This document shows positions 9,246 to 21,383 of a stretch of DNA of 64,000 nt, piece by piece. Below the pieces are notes generated by a model, which ran no database searches, had not been told where the DNA came from, and was given only the letters and a program-made list of their open reading frames with translations. The position numbers and the translations under genes are program-made. This stretch comes from Arctopsyche grandis (lineage: Eukaryota; Arthropoda; Insecta; Trichoptera; Hydropsychidae), in NCBI RefSeq assembly GCF_051622035.1, contig NC_135366.1:2883001-2947000 (forward strand), read 5' to 3'. The number at the start of each line of letters is the position of its first letter. Position 1 is the stretch's first letter.

Positions 9246-12200
9246 TTAAGCATCAGCTCTATTGTGGAATGTTAACCACAAATCTCCAACTGCCCTCAAA
9301 ATGAATACGTTTGGATCAATTAGTATAGGCTTTCCTTCCATTTGGGGAGATAATCGAATCTCAAAGTTTTTTATGATATTTGCTATACCAATTTTTGTTT
9401 GATTGTAAGCAAGACGTGCACCTACAAAAAATATAAAATGTCAGTTGTTGCATTACTTGTTTATACAATTACATACATATGTACATATATTGTAAAAATA
9501 TTTTTTCTATACCTATACAAACTCTGGGGCCCTCTCCAAACGGTATGTAAGTGAATTTTTTTATATTATTTTTATTTTCATCGTTGAATCTTTCCGGATC
9601 AAACTTTTCCGGTTCCGGAAAATTTTTTGGATCCATATGCAAAGCATATATTGGAACTACGACAGATGTTCCAACCTGAACTTCATAAGGCTCACCATTC
9701 GAAACAGCAGGAGGTAGTACATATGATTTTGTACAAAGCCTTTGTATTGACAATCCGGGGGGATACATTCTTAGCGTCTCTGAAATAAAATTTGACAGGT
9801 AAAGATCGCAGATATATGTACATATACAGAATACAATCTTGAGATAATTATTGTATCGGCTTACCGCTCATTATCAAATCTAAATATGATAGTTTATGAA
9901 TTGTTTCATAATCCAATCTTCCATCATTTGCTTCAGCAGCTTGATCTATTTCATTTCGCAATTTCTTTTGGATGTGAGGATTTGCTGCTATCTACATATA
10001 ATGCGAAAGCAACAATATATACTTTAGGATTAAACAAGTACCACAATGTACAATCTAAATTTGTTTGTTATTAACTGAATACAACATAAATCCGGAAACT
10101 CCAGCTGATGTTTCTGTACCATCCAATAAAAATCCAAATACTAAAGCCCCAATATCTAGATCAGTTAAAGCTGAAAAATAAAGATTGTAATCATAATTCG
10201 ACTAAGATTGATAACGTTTTTTCTTCATCTAAAGTAGCCTAATAATGGTTTGTTTGGACTTACATGCATTGTCTTTAGTACCACCATGCAGAAGTATAGA
10301 ATCAAAAGAGTTGGTCTTTTGAAAGCCAGATAATTTCCGACTATCAAATACTTCTTTAGCAATCCGAATCAGGGAATTTTCAACGCGTTTTGGCACTATT
10401 CTATAGTTATAAAATTTTAAAAGATCAGAAGCCACTGTTTTTTTTTTATTATTATGTAAAATTAAATATTTACCTGAGTCTAAGTATCTTTCCAAAGACA
10501 GGCGCAATTGTAATTACCAACAGCAGGAAACTTTCCCAAAAATTTGGTTGAAAGAACGATGTAATTATATTTCTATATCGATTGTCTTTTTCTACGAAAG
10601 AGTTCATCTCCAAGCCAAATACAGACGATACCAAAGCATCAGTAAAGAATTTCGATGATAACTATCACATAAAATTGACAATTCTATCAGTTTAACAATA
10701 ATTATTACTTGAATACTATAGAGCACGTGCATGTTTTCATGTAGGCTGTTTATTAAAAATATCATTCTTAAGTTGGGTTTCGCGACCCAAAAAAGATTTA
10801 AAAAGAAATATCAACAATTAAATGAATTATAATAACACAATATGCATTACACATATTGGTGACAACATTGAATCTTATTATTAAGAAATTAGCGGCTTAG
10901 AATGGCGGCTCGTCCATATGGGCTGCAGGGCTGCAGCCCTCCCAGTATAGTACTATTTTTGTCATCCATATAGGCTGGGGGGCTGCAGCCTCCCTGTATA
11001 GTACATATGCATGCTATTTTTGTTTGCATTTGGTCACCAATATGGTCAACGGGCTACTATAGCCCGATTCATCTCTGTAGCCCCCCCCCCACTGTGAACT
11101 CTCATGAGTAGACTACGGATACAGACCGTGCTTTTTCCAGGATTCGGGGCGGTTTATCTCTATTTACAAAGCTAGAGTGCAAAAAAAAAGTTCGGCGAAC
11201 CTTTAACAAAGCATTTACAACAATTGAACAATTGACGGTCCGGTGTCTACTCATGAGTAAGGAAAGGCTTTCATGATGCTTTTGCCCAAAAAAAAAGGGT
11301 TCACTGTTGTCAATTTCAATTGGCAACCTTTTTTTTGCTCTCTAGCTTTGTAGGACAATAGTAATTGACAATAGCTAACACTTCTTCTTGGAATATGGAA
11401 ACTCCACCGCCGAAAACTACTCATGAGCCACCACTGTCAGGGTTTATATTAAATGTGAATCTTGGATTTGTATAAGTATTAAAAGATCATCAAATTTTGT
11501 CGCTATTTTAGACAGACAACAATTTAGGTCATCTCTTGGCAAATAAATGTGTGTATTTAAGTTGTTTACTTAAGAAAAAATATCTGAAAATATGCTACCC
11601 AAAATATACGACAAAAATGCAAATCAACCATATTTCGGACCGCGACAATTTAAGCTAAGAACTCCTGCTCTATGTATAGTTTGCTACTAGAATTCTACAT
11701 AATACATTCATACCTCTCTAGACTCTAGTGGTTCATTTGGATTTTCTTTGATGTGATTTTTAATATGCTCAATCATTATTTTGCATTTATCATCAGTTTT
11801 TTCGAATGCATTCTTGATCTTGTTCGAAGTCATACTGGCCGTCCAAGCACTTCTGTTCTTTTTCCATTCTTCTCCAGTTTGATTGAATATGTTTTTTGAC
11901 ATTATAGGGTCAACGTCCGGATTCATCTAAATTATAATCATATCAATTTTAAGATAAAAAAAATAATTGATGTATATTTGATCCATCAGATAAAAGTACT
12001 TAATCGCGTAGTAATTCAAACACTAAACTAACTTGAAAATCATTACTGGCAAAATTTTGGAAATCTTTTACAAGAACCGTTCTAATTAGATCTGGATCTC
12101 TAATCATGATAGCTGGCGTCCATAGCTTGTACAAACCCACATAAGCAGCGTTCTTGAATTGTCTAATAAACAAAATCTAGATAATATCGGCAAACTATTT

Positions 12201-12427
12201 GATTACTTTGTTTATGAAAACATAAAAAAAGAGTGAACTTACTTATACAAATCAACGTATAGCATACCAAAGTGTTTAGATCCATTGAAAACATCTTTGA
12301 AGTTTCCAAAGAAAAATTTGGGTTGCTCATAAGGCACCTTTCTCTCTTTCCAGTAGTTATTGTTCCGAGTTATAAAGACGTATAGAGTTAGCAATAAAAT
12401 TACAATAATCGACACAAAGATCCACAT
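9246..12427 (-). CDS. Cytochrome P450, CYP3 clan (CYP6-like), gene A
   Basis: Nine exons: 12427-12243, 12162-12033, 11926-11714, 10661-10474, 10400-10264, 10170-10076, 9991-9865, 9779-9513 and 9421-9246; 505 aa, every junction in phase. A microsomal haem monooxygenase of xenobiotic or lipid substrates; the substrate is unknown. It shows an N-terminal membrane anchor (MWIFVSIIVILLLTLY), helix I DGTETS (about 301-306), helix K ETLR (359-362), FDPERF, and the haem loop FGEGPRVCIG with Cys about 446. The ATG at 12427 is chosen because it starts the anchor directly; the upstream GTG is not needed. Gene B downstream in coordinate (upstream in transcription) has the same exon plan, so the two are tandem duplicates. 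Nothing in the ORF is broken. CYP subfamily naming needs alignment. Confidence 0.9.
10900..11430. mobile_element. hAT-like MITE remnant
   Basis: The left part has GGCGGCTCGTCCATATGG and GC-rich GGCTGCAG repeats. The right end reads CTACTCATGAGCCACCACTG, whose complement (CAGTGGTGGCTCATGAG) is a typical hAT-type end. ACTCATGAG recurs internally at about 11100 and 11253. No clean target duplication is seen, so the ends may have decayed. It lies in the third intron of P450 gene A. Confidence 0.45.
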
Positions 12428-12779
12428 GTTCTCTGTGACCTTTATATCCACTTGATGTCTTGTGCTTGACTGTTATGTTGACCAGGATACCGAGCCGTAT
12501 GTATGATTACAATCAATTGAAATGGCGAATCTGTATCACTACCGTTTCAATTGAGATATCTTATTTTTTCATTATCATTTAAACCCTGAAATGATTTCAC
12601 GAAACTGATCACAGAAACACGTCCTTGAAAACTCTTTTTAGTCACAATGTGATCAATCCCACTTTGAAATTATGTCATTACCCTTAATGAAGTGAAATTT
12701 CATCGCATCTAATGTATGTAAGATATGGGTGCTAGAATCCGTGACGTTATCAAAAAATCTAATTTTCTATGACGACTAT

Positions 12780-12960
12780 ATCGATATCGATTTCGTTTTC
12801 GATTTAGATTCCTTTTTCAGTTTCTGTTCCGAATTCCTGTTTCAGTTCCGTACCCCGATTCCTTTTTCATTTCCGGTTCTGAATTCCTGTTTCAGTTCCG
12901 GATCCAGATTCTTTTTTCAGTTCCGGATCAAGACTATTTTTTCAGTTCCGGTTCCGTTAT
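12780..12960. repeat. Short pyrimidine-rich minisatellite
   Basis: Imperfect tandem units built on TTTCAGTTCCGGWTC alternating with CCTTTTTCAGTTYC occur about seven times between the two P450 genes. The ORF across it is low complexity. Confidence 0.7.
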
Positions 12961-13094
12961 ATATATAAAAACAACTATTCATTGTGTTTATGCAATTTCT
13001 GAATGTCGTTAAATATTTTAATTTTACAATTGAGATAATTTTAATAAAAAAACAAATAAATTTGTAATATTAGATTAGTCATGTTTAATCGGTT

Positions 13095-13134
13095 TACATA
13101 ACAAATACCGGGCGAAGCCGGGTAAAACCACTAG
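13095..13134 (+). mobile_element. Helitron-type 3' terminus
   Basis: ATACCGGGCGAAGCCGGGT can form a small hairpin (GGC-GAA-GCC core). It ends a few bases before CTAG, followed by T, the layout of Helitron 3' ends. A close relative is at 46908-46941. The 5' end was not located. Confidence 0.5.
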
Positions 13135-13323
13135 TATAAATTAAACATGAATTTCAATCAATTATTGGTTTGTGTCCGATTTTTCAGATGTACCCATATG
13201 GGTACATTTTTAATGTACCCATATGTATCAAACAAAAAATAAAATATAAAATTTAATAGTGGTTTATTTGTAATTCAAAATATACATACATATATAACAG
13301 TTTTAATAATTTCAGAAATGGCA

Positions 13324-16300
13324 TCATTTTTTGTCTGTCCTCTCGTAGAAGTTGACCCACAGATCACCGATAGCCTTCATCACAAATATGTTAGGATCGA
13401 TGCTTAACTCTTTGCCTTGCATTTGTGGAGCCAGCCTGATTTCGAAGTTTCTCAATAAGTGAAATAATCCAATCTTTGTCTGATTTAACGCCAAACGAAA
13501 TCCTAAAAAAATAGCATTTACGAAGTCTTCACATGGAATATTTTATATACATATCTTGATATTGTAGCTAAGACGTGTAGTAAGATTTCCGAGATCGGCG
13601 TGTATAAAATGTAATATACATATAATACCTCGATGCGGTGCAAACGATCGACAAACGTCAGACAGACTGAACCACAGATTAATGACGCGTGTACCTTATG
13701 CGTGCGCACTGCTCGCACTTACACTGAGCGAAATCTACCCGAAGTCCCGACATACCTACCCTGTATACGTTCTGTGCTTCTGATACTTTAGTTCCGAATT
13801 TTGCCTTATTAAACTCGCCAGAAAGATCCAACTCAATTTTAATAATTACCATTTTAAAAATTGCATCTGTGCACATTGAAAGTCTACTCGTCATCTGATG
13901 TGCAATCTATCATTCGTGAAGTCGAGAATTGCGTTTAAAGCAGCCATCCAGTTAATCTGTGGTTCACTCTGTCTGGCGCTTGTCGATCGTTTGCACCAAA
14001 CCCATAATACCTATGCAAATCCTAGGACCTTCGCCGAATGGTAGATAGGAATACTTGGGAATGTTTCCTTTGTTCTCCTCGCTGAAACGTTCTGGGTTAA
14101 AGTTTTTCGGCTCAGGATAATACTTAGGGTCCATATGGAGGGCATATATCGGAATTATAACTGGCATACCCAGTGGAATCTTGATGGGATCATCATTTTT
14201 TTCAATTGGAGCAAGACTGTAGGGTTTCGTGCAAAGACGTTGCATTGACAGGGCCGGTGGATACAAACGCATTGTTTCTATTAAAAAAAATAATTTACAC
14301 AATTCAAGTAATCTGCCAGTAGGCTACTCAACCGAATAATCAAAAGTGTTAACACATATTTTTAGTAAATTGTATACTATATCTACATTAAATAATCATG
14401 AAATTACCAGAAAGCACCATATTTATGTACGGCAAATTGTTCAGTTTCTCAAAGGTAATATTTCCGTTATCAGATTCGAATGCTTCGTCTATTTCTTTTC
14501 TCAATCTTTTTTGTATGTCTAAATTTTTTCCCAGCTGAAAATTTAGACATTAGTATTGAAAATCATTATAAAATGTAACATCTAATACTTTTACAATCAT
14601 ACATATGTATTTACCTCGTATAATAAATATGCTAAAACTCCTGCAGATGTCTCTGTGCCATCCAATAAGAAACTGAACAGAATACCGGCAACTTCCATTT
14701 CAGATACTGCAAAGAAACGCATTTATTATATCATGCAGATTCAAAACATTTATCGACTAAATCTATTTTCTAAGTTTTCATGTACGCTACGAATACATTG
14801 TATTCTACGTACATCATGACACGACACGACAAACGCTTAGTGTGGATAGAATTTTCAGTTTAAATGTCTCATTTTGCTTGTTTTACCAAAACTCTTTACA
14901 TACATATTCATTCGTAGATATACACTTAGGTACAAAACTGTTTTCCCGCTCATCACAAGTTCCCGTAATAATTATTTGACGTAGTTATTAAATTTTTAAA
15001 ACTTACCTCCTCCCCTACTGACGTATTCACTGTGCGTTAAAATTGCATCGAAAGGGTTTAATTTTTGGTAACCATGCTTTTGCCGGTTTGCAATGATTTC
15101 CTGTGCCATCACTAATAAGTCATTTTGGATACGCTTCGGCACAAATCTGAAAAATTTGCATATTTGTTAATATGTTTATGTAACTATAAGTCATAATGCA
15201 TATGTCTTTTTATTAATAAAATTTATATTTTACCATGATGTAATTATGGGTTTGACACCTATGATATCAAACGTATATTTATAAATTTATAGATTATAAA
15301 TTTAAAACCATATTAGGTTGGATAGTTTTGCCAATTTGATGAGGAACCGTTTCAACAATGAAATCAGATGAATTGGCAAACTCTGATCGGAAACGATCGA
15401 CTTGGAGTCACAAATATCCAAATCTGACCAGCAGCACTGCAGAAACACTCCGGATAAATTCTCTTCAATGAGGTCAACCCAGGGCTTGAACCCGGGAAAA
15501 TCTTGGTGGTTAGAATTTAAGCAACCAACGAGCTATGCTGATGGCTAATATCAAGAGTGTACTTGTTGTGCACGTGAGTTTATAAACATAATTTTACCTA
15601 AGCCCGAAAATTTTGGCCAGTCCAGGAAAAAACATGAAGGAGAAAGTTACCATTGAATCCCAATACGTAGAAACAAAAAGTTCTTGAGTTACTTTTCTGT
15701 AAGGATTGTTTGTCGCCGTGAAAGAATTAAATTCCAAACCAACTATAGATGATAATATAGAGTCAACGAAAAACTTTGATACCAACTGAAAAAAACAATA
15801 ATTTTATTATACAATTTTATATATCATTTTTTTTTGCTCTTTCAATATTGTATTGTTATTTGTGATTACCCTAATAACAATTCCGCCCTATTGCTATAAT
15901 GTTGAAAGTTAAATAAAATTTTTATTTCAATGAATTTTAGTATGATATATAAAAGCCGTATCAATAATAGCCGACTTGCACTTAAGCCTGGAGATAATCC
16001 TTGAAACCAATTATAACGGTCACACTGTCTCTGGGATGCTACTCGGCCTAAACCGATTGCACTTACTCGGCGGTGTACGTAACAATATGTTTATTATTTA
16101 GTTATAATTAAGGAATGGATACTCATTATGGCAAAATGTTTTTGGGGCGTTATAGCTATAGTTAACTCGTGGCATATCATTTTTTTTTTTGCTCTTTCAC
16201 TATTGTATTGTTATTTGGGATTACCCTAATAACGATCCGCCCTATTGCTATAATGTTGAAAATTAAATAAAATTTTTATTTCAATGACTTTTAGTATGAT

Positions 16301-17687
16301 ATATAAAAGCCGTATCAATAATACTATAATAATACATATCGATGGCTTGGTGCACAGATATTGTATGTCCATTTCTGAATTTGTATCGAATTTTAAGTTT
16401 GTAGCTGGAATCATTCAAATATACATAAATTACCTTGAAAGGAAAAACCTGAATTATTTCAGCATCTACAAACTTAAAATTCGATACAAATATAAAAAAT
16501 TGACATACAATATCTGTGCACTAAGCCATCGATATTTTGATTTTGTATTTTGAACAATTGAACCAACCTCTCTCGTTTCTATCGGGACATCGGGATGATT
16601 TTTGGTTTGCTTTCTGATATAATCGATCATTATATCAGATTTAGTATTCAAGACATCATACATTGCTTTAATTTTAGTGGCCGTCAGAGCGGCTGACCAA
16701 GCGCTGCGATTTTTCTTCCAAGTATCACCAACCTGAGAGAAAATGTTGGCTCCCCAAATTGGATCTATTTCTGGATCTACCTATGAAAGATTACTAAATT
16801 ATGAAAAAACATGTATAATATATGTATACATATTGTTGCATAGGGGTGGGTGGAGGATCCAAGTACTGCAAAATAGATAGAAAAGGCCAAAGTCGTGTCA
16901 CAGCATTTATGGATGATTAAGGAGATACACACACTGGCAGTGCTCCGTCCAGAATGTCTTAATATCGCCTAAGTACCGCCTTATAACGGGTCAGTCGCTC
17001 AAGGCATCCGGTTACTTCCCTATTGTTTAGGCATGTACCCGGATATATGTATATTCCCACGACACCCAGTCCCACGGTATCGGTCACTTCTGCGAAGGGA
17101 CCAATCGCGGCCACTTCGGTGGCCATTGTTTAGCCTACATGCACTTTGAGTCTAGAGATAATCCTTGAAACCAATTATAACGGTCACACAGTCTCTGGGA
17201 TACTACTCGGCCTAATCCGATTGCAACTACTCGGCGGTGTACGTAACAATATACATATATAGTTTGTACAATGCATATATTTATGTACATATATACATAC
17301 TTGAAAGTCATTACTGGAGAATGATGCGTAGTCCTTAATTAATATATCTTTAATCAATTCCGGATCTCGAACTATCAGAGCTGGATCACGAAGTTTAAAA
17401 TATCCAAAGTAAGGGACATTTTTGAATTTGCTAAAATTAAACAAAAAAAACTGGTCTCAATCGTTGCTTGTTAGTTGTGTAAATATTTTAAAATACATAT
17501 CATACTTGTATAAATCCATGTATAGCACGCCAAAGTGTTTCGAACCATTTAAGGTTTCCTTGATACTCCCCAAGAAAAAGGTCGGTTCATCAAAAGGCAC
17601 TTTCTTTTTAGCCCAATAATTATTATTCCATGTAATATACAGATATATGGTTACCGTCAAAATAAAAAAAATCACCAAAGTAAGCAT
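13324..17687 (-). CDS. Cytochrome P450, CYP3 clan (CYP6-like), gene B
   Basis: Nine exons: 17687-17506, 17430-17301, 16780-16568, 15785-15598, 15146-15007, 14706-14615, 14534-14408, 14277-14011 and 13502-13324; 505 aa, all in phase. Motifs: N-terminal anchor (MLTLVIFFILTVTIYLYI), DGTETS in helix I, ETMR in helix K (about 358-361), FNPERF, and haem loop FGEGPRICIG (Cys about 445). Several exon lengths equal those of gene A (130, 213, 188, 127, 267). It is a haem monooxygenase of the ER; substrate unknown. Its introns have taken in a SINE, a solo LTR, a palindromic MITE and, right at the last 5' splice site, a Mutator-like MITE whose 9-bp target duplication copied the splice donor. The coding frame is intact. 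The upstream region to 18000 shows no recognisable promoter beyond AT-rich sequence. Confidence 0.9.
13631..14003. mobile_element. 9-bp-duplicating MITE, family a, copy 1 (Mutator-like?)
   Basis: Flanked by ATAATACCT at 13622-13630 and 14004-14012. Terminal inverted repeats GGTGCAAACGATCGACAA... are about 45 bp, imperfect at the extreme ends (CGATGC on one side, GGGTTT on the other). 373 bp. It sits in the last intron of P450 gene B. Copies at 46441-46782 and 53611-53968 also have 9-bp duplications, which favours the Mutator superfamily over hAT. Confidence 0.8.
15345..15550 (-). mobile_element. tRNA-derived SINE, copy 2
   Basis: On the minus strand, TAGCTCGTTGG (A box) and GGTTCAAGCCC (B box) precede the same body as the 1463 copy, ending near GAAACGGTTCCTCATC. 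It lies in the fourth intron of P450 gene B. It carries an extra stretch of about 45 bp between the B box and the shared body compared with the 35060 copy. Confidence 0.75.
15825..16330. repeat. Direct repeat pair of about 150 bp with an LTR fragment between
   Basis: 15825-15970 and 16185-16330 are about 95% alike (both contain TTTTTGCTCTTTCAMTATTG and end in AAAGCCGTATCAATAATA). Between them 15973-16090 matches the end of the solo LTR at 16834-17248 (CGGCGGTGTACGTAACAATAT). This looks like a target segment duplicated around an old LTR insertion or a local duplication in the intron of P450 gene B. Confidence 0.65.
16336..16535. mobile_element. Palindromic MITE or foldback
   Basis: Arms of about 75-80 bp, starting ATATCGATGGCTTGGTGCAC and ending GTGCACTAAGCCATCGATAT, nearly complementary through GAATTTTAAGTTTGTAG. 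It lies in the third intron of P450 gene B. No target duplication longer than 2-3 bp was recognised. Confidence 0.7.
16834..17248. mobile_element. Solo LTR of a retrotransposon
   Basis: 415 bp beginning TGTTGCATAGGGGTGGG and ending GGTGTACGTAACA, so TG...CA ends, flanked by ATAT on both sides. Fragments related to it lie at 15973-16090 and probably 33556-33895. Short target duplication and ends fit a Gypsy-type LTR; no internal coding region is present. It is in the second intron of P450 gene B. Confidence 0.7.
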
Positions 17688-17856
17688 TTTGCTTCGTCCA
17701 GCGCGTTTTCCAGTAAACACTTGTGTAATCACCAAATTTATTGTTGATACTGACAGATTGTTGGCCAATTGTGTAATCAAAATCAGACGGCCAATTGTAT
17801 AATCAAAATCAGAGGTGCACAACCTCTTGTAAATAAATAAATGTATTGAAGTCAAA

Positions 17857-19550
17857 ATATTCGGTTCAATAGTTTTTCTCTTATAAACAATTTAGTTTGT
17901 GCTTAATATTTTTGACCATTTTTTTGAAATTTTACAATAAATTATCATAGTTACATATCTACTTCTTTCGATTGATAAAAGCGAACCATTATATGTAGAT
18001 ACATATATGTGTCCACAAATTTTAGTTTTTTACTGTTTACATTACGATATTGTAGTTTCTATCTCTTTTGACTAATAATAATCACTAATATGACTAATAA
18101 TAATCAGTAATAAATAATAAATTATTTACTACTAAGACTGCGAAGACATAGAATCGTAGTACTCTACGCCTGACCCAAAACACATTCAACTAACTGAAAC
18201 TGACATAAGCCATGTTAGTATTTTATAAGGTCAGATTAATTTATTGATCTCTTAGTATTCGTTGTCAAAAATATCAGTTGTAAATACATTTTATTTATAC
18301 ATGCTTAATACTTTTATAAAAATAAGATTAATATCTACAAATGTACACGCAACTTTATATAACAATTTTAGAGATAAAGTTTTTTATATTTTTGACCTTA
18401 GTTGAATTTTTACACTTATGTATGTACATATATGTACGTAACGATACAACGGTTGTATTTTATATTTGATAAATAATTCAATTGTAAACAATATTCATAA
18501 ACTAATATTTTATGGTATAATGAGATTTATTGTATTCATAATATATGGAGCTTCTCGAAAATGTGATGCATTTAATAAAATAACGATTTTTTGTGATTAT
18601 TGAATTGATATACTATAGAAAAACTATAATAACACTAAGCAACAAAAAAAAATTATCGGAGCGGGGACTAATCAATCTTTACTAAATTTACTCCATTGTG
18701 TTTTAATATGACAATGATTTTCTTGCTTTCTTCTCTTTTTGAGATTTGAGCGTTTAAAAAATTCGAAATTTTAACAGATTTTAGGCTTTTGCAGTATTTA
18801 ACTGAAAATCTAATATTGCTGTGCAAAAGTAAGGATAGGAATCAATATCTTGTCGTGATTGGTTTCGGTCAGTCCGGATGACAAATTTTGAAACTCTTTG
18901 ATATATAATAATAATAATTATTATTTTTAGTTGTTTGTGTATATATATGTTTTGTTTTTGTTATGTCTAATTTATTATTTTGTTTCTTGTCTTTTCTGTT
19001 ATATTTTTGACCATTGTGGCGCATTAGGAATTCCTGTAATGCTACAACGGTCCAAACTTTAAATAAATAAATAAATAAATATCCAGATGTTTTTTTCTAT
19101 TGATTGTGATTTTTTTATTGCTTATATTAATATTATTAATTATTTAGCGAATTTTAAAACTCAAAGATATACTAATTTTTACACATTTTTTCTGTATATT
19201 CGAATTCAGTGGTCAAACTTAATAAAGATCTCCTTCTCATGTCTCCGCTCTGGTAAGTAAAAAATATGATTTTTTGTTGCTCAATTCAATTTGTCAAAAA
19301 GGTATTTTTGAAAAATGCTATTGATTTTTCCATGACCAAGCAATACTAAACATCCTTGAAGAAATACATACATCTAGCAGTCGCAAAAACAATACAACAT
19401 AAAAGACCTATCTCTATGCGGACCGAAGCTATATCTGCTTTGTATAGTATTTATTTCCTCGAATTATAGTTTGGGTGTGTTACAATTTGTAACTTCACAG
19501 CAATCCACAAGAATACAACAAGACAACTTAAATGCATTTTAAAAAGTACG
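17857..19550. other. Intergenic region upstream of P450 gene B, AT-rich with repeats
   Basis: 17857-18630 shows no feature I can name. 18631-19285 looks like a transposon with TAAGCAACAAAA... and ...TTTTTGTTGCTCAA ends and inner GGAGCGGGGAC / GTCTCCGCTC. Related pieces occur at 37918-38110, 42190-42470 and 53500-55730. A LINE 3' end (about 18905-19080, tail (AAAT)n) is inserted in it. 19290-19550 shows nothing. Confidence 0.45.
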
Positions 19551-19944
19551 ATGACTTGTTTCGTATTTTTTAAAGAATACAATTTTTTCGACTCTCATTT
19601 CTTTCGACCGCCTGTATGCGTTGCATACATTTGTTCATATGGTAGGCGCGGCCCAGAGTGTATAAATGTAATTACAAGCTTTAAAAATAAAAATAAAATT
19701 GTTACTATGGTCGAAGCGATGTATCAGAAGAGTCACTTTCATATCAAAGCCAAAAGCGGAAAGAGAAAATCAAAGCTCATATCATAAAAAATTGACAGAG
19801 TGAAAGATTTAAGTGTAAATCAAATAGAAAAAAATATTAAAAATATTGTTAAGTCTACAATTGATTTATAAATCGCATAATTAAGGAATACAATTTTTTC
19901 AACTGTCATTTCTTTCGGCCGCCTGTGTGCGTTGCATTTGATTT

Positions 19945-20065
19945 TTAAATGCTTTTTATTATTACGAAATTATGTTCACAATACATCTTATATATATTTT
20001 AATAGCTACTGACCTACTGATCATTTTCTATTTTACAATTTAATTTAATTTGGTTAGTAATCATA
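19945..20065 (-). mobile_element. LINE 3'-end fragment
   Basis: The complement matches 23935-24046 (ATGATCAGTAGRTCAGTAG, GTGAACATAATTTCG, then AATAATAAA tail). Truncated; no coding sequence. Confidence 0.55.
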
Positions 20066-20237
20066 AGACTCCCTAAAGTCGATGACCTAAAGCAGATTGT
20101 GTTTAGGTAATCTGTGTGTGTGCGTTGCATAAATTTGTACATATATAAGGTAGGCGTGGGCCTGAGTGAATAAATGTAATTACAAGCTTTAAAAATACAA
20201 ATAAAATAGTTACTATGGTCGTAGCAATGTATCAGAA

Positions 20238-20562
20238 GGTGACACGACAACTCGTTCATAGATTTTCCGTAAACCGAGGATGCGCTCCAGGCATTACGTA
20301 TACGGCCATCTCTTTCTCACCCCTTCTGTTCACCAAGATCTCGTTTACTATGCCATTACTTTCACAGATCATCTCTTTCACAAACCTTCTGTTCACCGAT
20401 AACAGACGGTCTGTGAAAGAGATGGCTCATGGCTACATACGCAATGGCATAGTAATCGAGATCTTGGTGAACAGACGGGCTGAGAAAGAGATGGCCGTAT
20501 ACGTAATGCCTGGAGAGCATCCTATGTTTACGGAAAATCTGTGAACGAGTTGTCAGGTAACC
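20238..20562. mobile_element. Foldback element with GGT...ACC ends
   Basis: Near-perfect inverted arms, for example TTTTCCGTAAACCGAGGATG and its complement at 20521-20541, GGCATTACGTATACGGCCAT, and AGATCTCG. It is flanked by GTATCAGAA at 20229-20237 and 20563-20571 (9 bp). The empty site is at 19721-19733. Confidence 0.8.
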
Positions 20563-20597
20563 GTATCAGAAGAGTCACTTTCATATCAAAGCCAAAA

Positions 20598-21383
20598 GGT
20601 CTGTTCATATTTAACAGCACTGCACGGCTTCAGCACTGCACGACTCCGTTTCAAATATGTCATTTTATTACATTTCTATTCATATCTACCTACACGTCGC
20701 GGTCACGTCACGCTTACAGCAATTTGGCCGAGTGCAAGGCAAAATCGGCTTACTTATACATTAGAGGCCATGACGATACGGCGCAATATTGCTTACGTCG
20801 TATTGTCGAGTACTTGCAATATGCATACACGTGCATTCGTAGCTACGCGTCAGAATACAAGTCAGCAAAAATGTTTCGGCGTTTATCGAACGAAAAATGA
20901 TGTATGTATAATCGCGTTGTTGTTGGAAGAAGAAGCTCAAGAAGGCAATAAAAAAGCACGGAGGCATTTTGATGTGCATCCCATGTTAAAAAATAGAAAA
21001 ACCGAAGGAGAGTTTTGGACACTGTATAAGGAGCTTGTGGATGATGGACAATTTTTTTTTAAATATTTGCGCCAAAACCATGTCGAAAGATTGAACAGCT
21101 GTCAACTATCACCATCGATAATTGGTCCAAAACAGCAAAGCGGCAGACTCATGGCACGTAATTCGCGTGTATATTTCCACGATGGCCAAAAAAACGGATA
21201 CGATACGTTGACGGATGTTGCTGTAAAGTATGAAAAGGAAATGTCGGGTACTGCTGCAAGCCTGCCGTGGCGTAAACGTGACGGTTGATATGAATATACC
21301 CATACAAAATGTACCAAAGAATACTTTTCGTACGGCCGGATACCTGCTGAAGTCGGTACGTGCTGACTAGGTATGAACAGACC
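20598..21383 (+). mobile_element. PIF/Harbinger element, internally deleted
   Basis: Terminal repeats GGTCTGTTCATA...TATGAACAGACC. The inside keeps a reading frame (21000-21065 region) with HFDVHPMLKNRKTEGEFW and TLYKELVDDGQFFFKYLR, which I recognise as the N-terminal part of HARBI1-type nucleases; the DDE domain is missing. The empty site at 19745-19755 shows that the inserted block is bordered by A-rich sequence, with only a 3-5 bp duplication possible. Confidence 0.75.
20950..21070 (+). pseudogene. HARBI1-like transposase N-terminal fragment
   Basis: The residues named in the parent element are followed by sequence without the DDE nuclease core (the ORF runs on to a stop at 21288). It is a deletion relic and non-functional as a transposase; it may still be recognisable to active relatives through its termini. 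Confidence 0.6.

Noticed and set aside
12428-12451. P450 gene A start at the GTG 24 bases further upstream
   Set aside because: Not an ATG. The ATG at 12427 begins exactly at the membrane anchor and gives the same length as gene B.
20770-21288. A new 172-residue host protein
   Set aside because: Its centre is the HARBI1 transposase N-terminus and the ORF lies wholly between Harbinger terminal repeats.
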